Assembly: GCA_900764115.1 (NCBI GenBank)
Contig: CAAFMR010000247.1
Coordinates: forward strand, 1 to 7,819
Direction: 5' to 3'
Length of the DNA stretch: 7,819 nucleotides
From: Clostridia bacterium
GTDB taxonomy: Bacteria > Bacillota > Clostridia > Oscillospirales > Acutalibacteraceae
A model generated the notes under the pieces. That model had not been told where the DNA came from, did no database searches, and saw only the letters and a list, made by a program, of their open reading frames with translations. A program made the translations under genes and the position numbers. Positions 1-6,279 of the stretch are shown here, piece after piece (position 1 is the first letter of the stretch; each line of letters opens with the position of its first letter).

Positions 1-366
1 CTGACCTTTGATTTGGGTGCCTCCTGCACGGAGGACGCACTGGCAATTGGCAGCTCTGTGGAGCCGGGCGCTTGGAAGAAGGGCAGTGCGCCGAAAACCG
101 AGGCAGCCTACACACAAAAGAAGAATGACCGAGATATGCTTTCCCTCCTGCTGAAGGGCGAGGTGTATATCGGTGATTCCGTGGATACGCTGTATTCCGA
201 AGAAAACCGGGTGATGAACTACGATTGGTCGAATGGCTCCGACCGGAGCAAAGCAACGAACAACTATTTCATTCTGGGAGAGGCAAAGACCGGTCGGTAT
301 GTGGGCTTTAAATTCAACCCCCGTGAGAAATTCATCCGTGTGGGCGAGCTGGCGGTCTACGGTACC
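1..366 (+). repeat. Long direct repeat, copy 1 (C-terminal half of a discoidin module)
   Basis: This block matches 724-1089 with 21 mismatches in 366 bases (about 94% identity) and no gaps. Fifteen differences are silent and six change an amino acid (E/V, T/A, M/L, L/F, V/L, T/A), so the duplicated module has stayed under protein-level constraint. Bases 49-107 and 257-359 are identical to the other copy, and the differences concentrate between 108 and 256. Similarity stops abruptly after the YGT codons. The repeat may extend left of the window. Confidence 0.97.
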
Positions 367-3300
367 TCCGCGTCTGAGGGAGAAGACCTGGGAGATAGCT
401 ATGGCACCAAGTATCAGCCCATCAAGAAAGCGGCGGACATTCCCCAGCGGGACAGCCTGATTGCCGGAAAGCAGCCGCTCAACGGCAATCATCTCGGAAA
501 CGAGGGCACGGCGACGGCTGTGACCGACGGCGCATTTATGGGTGTGAACACCTTTGTAAGCTATCAGACCACCACGGAAAACACCGGCGATCCGGTGCCG
601 GGTGAGGAGGGGCTGTATTTCGCCTATAAAAACGGCTATTCCGTGACCAACTGCAACCTGTATCGGTCGGTGTATCTGACCGAAGCAGGCAAGGAAGGCT
701 TGTATTTGGATAAGCTGTATCCACTGACCTTTGATTTGGGTGCCTCCTGCACGGTGGACGCTCTGGCAATCGGCAGCTCTGTGGAGCCGGGCGCTTGGAA
801 GAAGGGCAGTGCGCCGAAAACCGAGGCAGCTTACGCACAAAAGAAGAATGACCGGGATCTGCTGTCCTTCCTGCTGAAGGGCGAGGTGTATATCGGCGAT
901 TCGTTGGATACACTGTATTCCGAGGAAAATCGGGTAATGAACTACGATTGGTCGAATGGCTCCGACCGGAGCAAAGCGGCGAACAACTATTTCATTCTGG
1001 GAGAGGCAAAGACCGGTCGGTATGTGGGCTTTAAATTCAACCCCCGTGAGAAATTCATCCGTGTGGGCGAGCTGGCGGTCTATGGCACAAAGCCGGAAGA
1101 TCCGTCCGGTGTGATCCAGCTGACCGAATCCAATGTGAACGAACTGAAAAAGCTGGGGGATAATCGGCTGTTCGGTGCCGAAACTCTGACCGGCATGCTA
1201 GCAAGTGGCTCCGGTGGGTGGAGCTGCCTGTCCGATGGCGAGATCTATGGCATCACCACCAAGGCGGATGCCTATAAGAACAGCAAGTGCGGCATCGTGG
1301 TAGGCACCGATAAGACGAACCCCATTACCGGCGAAGAAATTCCGGGCATCAGCGGCTGGGGCAGCGCTTCCTTCCAGCTGATGGGCGATGCAACGCTGAC
1401 GCATGTGCTGATGGCAGGCTCGGGCGGAGACGAAGGAAACAACCGTTTTGTGCGTTTCTATGAATTCTATGCGTCTATGTCGGCTGCCGACCTGTTCCGG
1501 AAGGAAAACCGGATCGTCTGCTACGACAACACCCAGGATCCCCAGCTGGCGCAGCTCCATACGCTGGAGACGGCGGTACCCTGCCGCTATGTGGGCGTGC
1601 GGTTCACCGGCGAGCAATACACGCAGGCGCGTATCAGCGAGATTGGCTTGTATGGCGATATGGATATTCCGGAAACGCTGCCGTTCAAGCAGATCAATTC
1701 TCAGACAGAGTATGAGGCGGCGCTGGCAAATCAGGGTGCTAACCTGCTTAAGGGTGAGCGGGTCGGCAACAAAGTGAAGAATTACCTGCTGGGCAACGAC
1801 TTGTCAATCAGCAAGGGCGACGAGGCGTGGTTGACCGACGATTACATCAACTGGACGAATACCGACACAGAGCAAAAGGTGGAGGTCAACGCAGGAAGCA
1901 ACGATAAGTTCTATTACGACCTGCGGGGGCGGGTATCTCTGAAAAGCGTGCTGGTGGCGTCCAGCGGCAAGGATTCCGCCGCATATCGCCCTGATCGGAT
2001 CGCGGTGTATATGAGTGATGACGAAGACACCCTATTTGAGGAGTCGTCGCTGGTAGGGCAGGCGCTGACCGGCGGTTATTCGGTGGCGGTGCTGATTGAT
2101 CTGTCTGCTAAGAATGCCAGCGGACGGTATATCGGATTCTCCATCCCCGGCGACAGTCAGTACAAGGTGCTGCGCCTCACCGAAATGGGTGTGTACGGCA
2201 CCTACCTCACCGAGCCGACACCCATTCCGATCAACCTGTTGGCAAAGGAAGGCGCTAAGCGGGTGGACCATTTCCAGGTGGATGCCCGGGGTATCGACAA
2301 CAAGACCGCTGTGGGCGCCAACGGCGCCGCCGGCAAGAACAACAACACCGGCGCTATGCCCAGCAAACGGGCGGTGTCCAGCTTTGACAATCTGGACAAT
2401 CTGACGGATGGCGATTTCTCTACCCGCAGCGTCAGCTCGGTATCCACGAATCCGGAAGCAGTCGATAAGCAAGTTCTGAATTATGATAATTCCTGGTTGG
2501 GCTTCACCTATTATCTGGGCGGCGCCTCCAAGCTGGATGTGGTGTCCCTTGTCAGCTCGAATGAGTGGGGTTACTACGTCACCGGTGTGCAGATTTATGC
2601 GTCCTATTACTATAAAGATCTGTTCAAGAATGAAGCCCTGCTGTATACCAGCGGCGGCGAGCATTACACCGGCAGCGAGGCGGATGGCTATCTACCTGAC
2701 CTGAATTATGAAGTGTATAAGCGGGAGATTAAATACGCTCTCACGGAGGAGCAGCGTGCGCAGGAATACCGGTATATCGCCTTTGTGGTAACCCGGGCGT
2801 TCCCGCTGTATTGGCCCGGTTCTCAGAAGTTCTGCGTGGGCTACGGTATGGCGCGTATCGGAGAGCTGACCGCTTATGGTGAGATCACGACACCCGAGCC
2901 GCCGCTGAACAACACCTGGGAAGTGGATACCCGGTTCGGCAAGGCGACAGTCACCATTGAGCCGGATAACTACGACGATCGGGAATTCTATCTGCAGATC
3001 CATCACGCAACCATCGACGAGGAGCCGATTCCCGCCAGTGTGCAGCGCAATGTGAACAACAACTGGCTCACGGTGGTGGGCGATACCCTGTTCCATTTGC
3101 GGTTCTGGGATGCCAACGGCAAGCAGGTCAACGACACCAGCAACAAGCGGGATGTGATGGTGGTATTGCAGATTGACCATCAGTATAATTATACGGCGGG
3201 TATTATCCGAGATGGGCAGATTCAGCGTCTCTACAATGCTTTCGTGCGCCCGGACAACACCCTGCGTCTGGGTGAAGTCAACTATCCTTTCTATGCTGAA

Positions 3301-3582
3301 ACGATGAAAAACAACCGGGATAAGGCAACCTTCCAGGAGATGGATGCCTCTCTGGTGCTGCTCCAGTGGAATGACCCCCGCACGGTGGATGCGTTGGACG
3401 GCAATGTGCATTACGGTTCGGTGACGGAATTCTTCGGCACGGCGGTGGCGGGTGCAGCAACGCAGACGGGCAACCGTGCTCTGTCACCGTGGTGGCTGCT
3501 GGTGCCGGTGGCGTTGACGGCTGTCGGATTGACCGGTGTGTATTGGCTGCGCCGCCGCAAGCGTGGCGCTGCCGAACAGTGA
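1..3582 (+). CDS. Giant multi-discoidin (F5/8 type C) surface protein, C-terminal part, membrane-anchored
   Basis: The reading frame is open from base 1, so the start and any signal peptide or catalytic domain lie upstream; 1193 codons are visible. Seen, in window codons: a half F5/8 type C module (1-122), then modules at about 153-363, 388-554, 579-735 and 745-962. Each closes with the family's ending, an R-Y-[VI]-[GA] strand followed by a [RI]xxE[LIM]xxYG strand (for example RVGELAVYGT, ARISEIGLYG, RLTEMGVYGT, ARIGELTAYG). Codons 963-1160 form a beta-rich region I cannot assign. Codons 1164-1183 are a transmembrane helix followed by RRRKR and a short tail; there is no LPXTG motif. F5/8 type C/CBM32 domains are known to bind glycans, so the likely role is substrate binding or adhesion on the outer cell surface. 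The stop lies 18 bases before the GH26-like gene, which suggests co-transcription. Sure of the frame and anchor, fairly sure of the domain family, unsure of the ligand. Confidence 0.85.
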   Translation: MTFDLGASCTEDALAIGSSVEPGAWKKGSAPKTEAAYTQKKNDRDMLSLLLKGEVYIGDSVDTLYSEENRVMNYDWSNGSDRSKATNNYFILGEAKTGRYVGFKFNPREKFIRVGELAVYGTSASEGEDLGDSYGTKYQPIKKAADIPQRDSLIAGKQPLNGNHLGNEGTATAVTDGAFMGVNTFVSYQTTTENTGDPVPGEEGLYFAYKNGYSVTNCNLYRSVYLTEAGKEGLYLDKLYPLTFDLGASCTVDALAIGSSVEPGAWKKGSAPKTEAAYAQKKNDRDLLSFLLKGEVYIGDSLDTLYSEENRVMNYDWSNGSDRSKAANNYFILGEAKTGRYVGFKFNPREKFIRVGELAVYGTKPEDPSGVIQLTESNVNELKKLGDNRLFGAETLTGMLASGSGGWSCLSDGEIYGITTKADAYKNSKCGIVVGTDKTNPITGEEIPGISGWGSASFQLMGDATLTHVLMAGSGGDEGNNRFVRFYEFYASMSAADLFRKENRIVCYDNTQDPQLAQLHTLETAVPCRYVGVRFTGEQYTQARISEIGLYGDMDIPETLPFKQINSQTEYEAALANQGANLLKGERVGNKVKNYLLGNDLSISKGDEAWLTDDYINWTNTDTEQKVEVNAGSNDKFYYDLRGRVSLKSVLVASSGKDSAAYRPDRIAVYMSDDEDTLFEESSLVGQALTGGYSVAVLIDLSAKNASGRYIGFSIPGDSQYKVLRLTEMGVYGTYLTEPTPIPINLLAKEGAKRVDHFQVDARGIDNKTAVGANGAAGKNNNTGAMPSKRAVSSFDNLDNLTDGDFSTRSVSSVSTNPEAVDKQVLNYDNSWLGFTYYLGGASKLDVVSLVSSNEWGYYVTGVQIYASYYYKDLFKNEALLYTSGGEHYTGSEADGYLPDLNYEVYKREIKYALTEEQRAQEYRYIAFVVTRAFPLYWPGSQKFCVGYGMARIGELTAYGEITTPEPPLNNTWEVDTRFGKATVTIEPDNYDDREFYLQIHHATIDEEPIPASVQRNVNNNWLTVVGDTLFHLRFWDANGKQVNDTSNKRDVMVVLQIDHQYNYTAGIIRDGQIQRLYNAFVRPDNTLRLGEVNYPFYAETMKNNRDKATFQEMDASLVLLQWNDPRTVDALDGNVHYGSVTEFFGTAVAGAATQTGNRALSPWWLLVPVALTAVGLTGVYWLRRRKRGAAEQ
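724..1089 (+). repeat. Long direct repeat, copy 2 (C-terminal half of a discoidin module)
   Basis: This is the second copy of the block at 1-366, offset by exactly 723 bases (241 codons), so both copies are in frame within the same gene. The 357 bases between the copies (367-723) encode a short linker and the N-terminal half of the second module. The natural repeat unit is therefore probably one whole linker-plus-module of about 241 residues. After 1089 the sequence diverges into a different linker and a distantly related module. Confidence 0.97.
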
Positions 3583-3590
3583 GAAAGGGG
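3583..3590 (+). promoter_or_regulatory. Ribosome binding site of the GH26-like gene
   Basis: GAAAGGGG begins directly after the stop codon of the discoidin gene and ends 10 bases before the ATG at 3601. It favours that ATG over the ATG at 3594, which is in another frame and meets a stop after seven codons. No promoter is evident in the 18-base gap, which agrees with an operon. Confidence 0.65.
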
Positions 3591-3600
3591 CGGATGAACA

Positions 3601-5889
3601 ATGAAACAATTGGTTAAGAGCTTTGCGGTGTTCGCCCTGTGCCTGTGCCTGTTGGCGGGCGGCCTTGCGGTATCCGCAGAAAAATGGAACTTTGAGGACG
3701 GCAAGCTGCCGGACAATTGGACACAGATATTGGATGAATCGGAGGTCACCGCTACGGACATTTTGTCCCCGGTGAACCCCAATGCCAGCCAGGAGGCGAA
3801 AAACCTGTACGCCTATCTGTGCACGCTGTCAAATTCCGACGCCTTTCTCACCGGACAGTTTGATATCGGTAACTCCAATCGATCCTACGAGACAGTGACG
3901 AAGGATTTTGGCTTTGAGCCGGCGCTGTATTCTGCCCGGTATGTGACCAACGTGGGCGGAGATAAGGCGAAGAATTATTCCATCACCAAAACCGGTGAGA
4001 CAGAGGTTATTAACGGTAAGGAGCTGAATAAAATCAGCTATCCGGACGATCTGATGCTCTGCACTCCCGATTCGGTGGAAAAGGTCAACAAGCTGATGAA
4101 GCAGCACTACGACAACGGCAATGTGCTGCTCATTCACTCCGACTCCGCCAACCGGGACGTGTGCGCCCAGGCGGCGATGGATCGGGGCAAGTACGAAAGC
4201 AAGGATGACGTCATCATGGAGCTGGACGTCACCAACCCCGACCGGGATCTACCGGTGTATGCCCTGTGGTATCGTTATCAGACCGATGTGATGACCCATT
4301 TCAAGGAAATGGAAGATATGGGCGTCAAAGCGTACCTGTGGCGTCCATGGATTGAATTTAATCTCAGCGGCTTTAACGGCGCCACTATAGAGGGCAGAGC
4401 CTCCTTTGTACGGGTGTTTCAGCAGACGGTGCAGCGGATGATTGATTTCGGTCTGACCGGCTTTCTGGTGACCTATTCCCCCAGCGGCGGCAACAACACC
4501 ATCCAGCGGAACCCCGGCAACGAGTATATCGACAGCTATGCGATGACGGTGTATTCTGAGAGTGATGCTGTGGGACATATCGCCGGACAGAATCTGAAGA
4601 ATTACTATTGGTATGTCAAGACCGGTAAGCCGGTCGGTTTCTCCGAGTTCTCCTGCCGTACCGGTAACTGGAAGGAACAGGGAAATCAGCCCCGTGCCTC
4701 CTCCTTTGATCTGTTGGCAGATACGGCGACGGTGTATCCCAACCTGACATGGATCAACTACTGGGGCGACGGCAGCTATTCGCTGCAAAACAGCGATCAG
4801 GCTATGGCGGCAGGTAATGACGACGGACGGCTGTTTATGGATAGCCCCTACACGCTGTCGCTGGAGGAAATCCCCGATTACCGCACCACGAAGTTTATCG
4901 CTCCCGGCGTGGCACAGGTGCGGCTGAAGGGCGAGTCTGCCGGTGTGTATCACGGTCTGGAGGAGCGGGAATATTCGCTGGCACAGCTGCAGGCGATGGG
5001 CATTGACCCCACGAAGATTGAATCGGTGCGGGCGAATACCGATTACGGTATTACGTTCTTCACCGAGGATAACTGCGGCGGCACCGCCTACGGCTATGTT
5101 GGCGGCACGAAAAATCTGGCAAGCGCTACCGTAGCGAAATTCAAGTCCTGCCGCATCGAAGCGGTGCAGAATCTGGCACTGGATAAGGACGCCTGGGCGA
5201 GCGACAATGACGACATGGCCTATAAAGCCAATGACGGGTTGCTGTCTCTGTGGGAAGGCAAGCTGGGTGCGGACGGCACGGCGTGGGTCTATGTGGACCT
5301 GGGCGAGTCTTGCACCATCAGCAAATACAGCATCCGGAATGCGGGCGCTACCCAGCGGCCGGATATGTACAATACCCGGGCGTTCCAGATTCAGTATAGC
5401 AACGACGCCGAGAACTGGACGACAGTGTCGCAGGTGAAGGATAATAGCCTCAGCGTGGTATCCCGGAATATTCAGCCGGTTACAGCACGGTATTTCCGGC
5501 TGCTGATCACCGAGCCCAACCGCTCCACCATTGCGGCGGACTGGAATATGGCGATGATCAGTGAGCTGGAGCTGTATGGCGTGATCCATGGCGTCAGCCA
5601 GGAGCCGGATACGGAGCCGGGTGATACCGGAGATGACGGCGATGACATCATCGAGCCGGTCATTGACACCGACGATGGCGATGGCGATGCCGGCGACGAG
5701 CCGGATACCAGAGATGACAGCACCAAACCCAGCGGCAAAAAGCGTCGGGTGACCCGCACGGTGGTTACCAACAGCAACACGTGGATCATAATTGTCTGCG
5801 TGGCAGCCGCTGTGGTGCTTCTCGGCGGCGGCATCGGTCTGCCCTTCTTCCTGCGCAAGCGGAAACGGAACGATAACGCGCCGCAATAA
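3601..5889 (+). CDS. Secreted, membrane-anchored GH26-like glycoside hydrolase with beta/gamma-crystallin-like and F5/8 type C domains
   Basis: Complete, 762 residues. Residues 1-26 are a signal peptide (basic start, hydrophobic core, VSA before E27). Residues about 55-420 resemble GH26 (beta-mannanase and related endo-glycanases). They show GQFD at 85-88, an RPWIEFN segment with E252 as likely acid/base, NPGNEYID at 304-311 (compare the family's YPGDxYVD), SEF with E349 as likely nucleophile, and INYWGDG around W388. Residues about 437-520 resemble a beta/gamma-crystallin Greek-key pair (YSLAQLQAMGI; then a Y-T-F-F-T-E-D-N-C-G-G strand). Residues 524-661 are an F5/8 type C domain (NLAL start, VYVDLGESCTIS, ARYFRLLIT, ISELELYG). 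An Asp-rich linker (670-706), a basic patch (713-719), a membrane helix (728-751) and RKRKR (752-756) follow. The inferred role is endo-hydrolysis of a surface-bound glycan outside the cell. The His expected before the acid/base Glu is replaced by I251, so the substrate is uncertain. Confidence 0.85.
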   Translation: MKQLVKSFAVFALCLCLLAGGLAVSAEKWNFEDGKLPDNWTQILDESEVTATDILSPVNPNASQEAKNLYAYLCTLSNSDAFLTGQFDIGNSNRSYETVTKDFGFEPALYSARYVTNVGGDKAKNYSITKTGETEVINGKELNKISYPDDLMLCTPDSVEKVNKLMKQHYDNGNVLLIHSDSANRDVCAQAAMDRGKYESKDDVIMELDVTNPDRDLPVYALWYRYQTDVMTHFKEMEDMGVKAYLWRPWIEFNLSGFNGATIEGRASFVRVFQQTVQRMIDFGLTGFLVTYSPSGGNNTIQRNPGNEYIDSYAMTVYSESDAVGHIAGQNLKNYYWYVKTGKPVGFSEFSCRTGNWKEQGNQPRASSFDLLADTATVYPNLTWINYWGDGSYSLQNSDQAMAAGNDDGRLFMDSPYTLSLEEIPDYRTTKFIAPGVAQVRLKGESAGVYHGLEEREYSLAQLQAMGIDPTKIESVRANTDYGITFFTEDNCGGTAYGYVGGTKNLASATVAKFKSCRIEAVQNLALDKDAWASDNDDMAYKANDGLLSLWEGKLGADGTAWVYVDLGESCTISKYSIRNAGATQRPDMYNTRAFQIQYSNDAENWTTVSQVKDNSLSVVSRNIQPVTARYFRLLITEPNRSTIAADWNMAMISELELYGVIHGVSQEPDTEPGDTGDDGDDIIEPVIDTDDGDGDAGDEPDTRDDSTKPSGKKRRVTRTVVTNSNTWIIIVCVAAAVVLLGGGIGLPFFLRKRKRNDNAPQ

Positions 5890-5919
5890 TTTCTCCTGCC
5901 GCATAGAGGCACGACCCTT

Positions 5920-5956
5920 TGCCGGGAGCGTCAAAGATTCGATGACGCTCCCGGCA
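5920..5956 (+). terminator. Strong hairpin after the GH26-like gene, probable terminator without a T-tract
   Basis: TGCCGGGAGCGTCA (5920-5933) and TGACGCTCCCGGCA (5943-5956) form a perfect 14-bp, GC-rich stem with a 9-base loop, 30 bases after the stop codon. The position fits transcription termination or 3' end protection. No run of T follows on either strand, so a classical intrinsic terminator is not fully met. Confidence 0.6.
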
Positions 5957-6155
5957 TTGCTGCTGATGGGAACAGACATACGAAAATAAGGAACAAAAAA
6001 TGGTAGGATTTTCCCACATTTTGCAAAGAGAAGTGCGGGGAGGACAAATGAGAAAAGTGCGGCGGGACAGGTTTTGATGGGATTTGGACAGATGTTGCAC
6101 TATTTCATCGTTTCTATTGCACTTTTACAAAAGGTCAGATAATTTTGGCGAGAAT
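5957..6155. other. Non-coding stretch upstream of the sugar-binding protein promoter
   Basis: No convincing gene is seen on either strand. It is visibly more AT-rich than the flanking genes. It contains two near-matching GC-rich motifs (AAGTGCGGGGAGGACA at 6031-6046 and AAGTGCGGCGGGACA at 6055-6069) and two exact TTGCACT repeats (6095-6101 and 6117-6123), listed separately. Its place just before a strong promoter suggests regulator binding, but no known operator was recognised. Confidence 0.5.
6095..6123 (+). repeat. TTGCACT direct repeat pair, candidate activator site
   Basis: TTGCACT occurs at 6095-6101 and again at 6117-6123, a 22-base centre-to-centre spacing, or about two helical turns. 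The second copy ends 35 bases before the -35 box at 6159. Tandem half-sites placed this way are typical of activators such as AraC-family proteins, which often control sugar-uptake genes in Firmicutes. The assignment is inference from spacing and position only. Confidence 0.35.
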
Positions 6156-6175
6156 CTATTGACTATTAGCAATAG
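6156..6175. promoter_or_regulatory. Small dyad overlapping the -35 box, candidate operator
   Basis: CTATTG (6156-6161) and CAATAG (6170-6175) are perfect inverted repeats separated by 8 bases. They cover the -35 hexamer and half of the promoter spacer, where a bound repressor would block RNA polymerase. The arms are only 6 bp and AT-rich, so chance is a real alternative. Confidence 0.35.
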
Positions 6176-6187
6176 CTTTGGTATAAT
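6159..6187 (+). promoter_or_regulatory. Sigma-A promoter of the sugar-binding protein gene
   Basis: TTGACT at 6159-6164 (five of six -35 consensus bases) is followed after exactly 17 bases by TATAAT at 6182-6187, a perfect -10 box. A TG at 6179-6180 one base before it makes it an extended -10. Transcription should start near 6194-6197, giving a leader of about 85 bases. This separates the sugar-binding gene from the upstream operon. Confidence 0.85.
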
Positions 6188-6200
6188 AGGCTTGCGATTT

Positions 6201-6236
6201 GGTCACAGGTACGTTTCGGACAGGACCGCTGTGACC
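6201..6236 (+). promoter_or_regulatory. 8-bp inverted repeat at the start of the leader
   Basis: GGTCACAG (6201-6208) and CTGTGACC (6229-6236) are perfect inverted repeats around a 20-base loop. They start only a few bases after the predicted transcription start. In RNA this makes a 5' stem-loop that could stabilise the message; in DNA it could be a repressor operator just downstream of the promoter. No known riboswitch was recognised in the leader, and no T-tract follows, so an attenuator is unlikely. Confidence 0.5.
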
Positions 6237-6265
6237 GGGTAAGTACATAGGCAAACAGATTCATT

Positions 6266-6272
6266 AGGAGGG
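6266..6272 (+). promoter_or_regulatory. Ribosome binding site that fixes the GTG start
   Basis: AGGAGGG ends 7 bases before the GTG at 6280, the ideal spacing for a Gram-positive Shine-Dalgarno sequence. No in-frame ATG appears before codon 20, which lies inside the signal peptide, so GTG is clearly the start. Confidence 0.9.
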
Positions 6273-6279
6273 AATAATT

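Noticed and set aside
1..1089. CRISPR-like or insertion-sequence interpretation of the long repeats
   Set aside because: The repeats are in-frame protein-coding modules 723 bases apart, without terminal inverted repeats, a transposase or short regular spacers.
3463..3582. Possible LPXTG sortase signal at the end of the discoidin protein
   Set aside because: No LPXTG or close variant precedes the hydrophobic helix; only the helix and the basic tail are present.
3594..3617. ATG seven bases before the GH26-like start
   Set aside because: It is in another frame and stops after seven codons. The ATG at 3601 opens directly into a signal peptide.
5641..5706. Asp/Gly-rich stretch resembling EF-hand or dockerin calcium loops
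   Set aside because: The spacing of Asp residues is irregular and the helices and hydrophobic positions of a dockerin are absent. It is better read as an acidic linker.
4249..5979. Long reverse-strand open frame (576 codons) across the GH26-like gene
   Set aside because: It lies antisense to a gene with a clear signal peptide, catalytic motifs and anchor. Its translation is low-complexity with no recognisable domain, as expected from the mirror of GC-rich codons.
6048..6077. Nine-codon ATG frame (MRKVRRDRF) behind a GGGGAGGA sequence, possible leader peptide
   Set aside because: It lies upstream of the strong promoter, so it would not be on the transcript of the sugar-binding gene, and nothing else supports its expression.
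6194..6279. Possible riboswitch in the leader of the sugar-binding gene
   Set aside because: Only one simple 8-bp inverted repeat is visible. No known aptamer core, terminator/antiterminator pair or T-tract was found.
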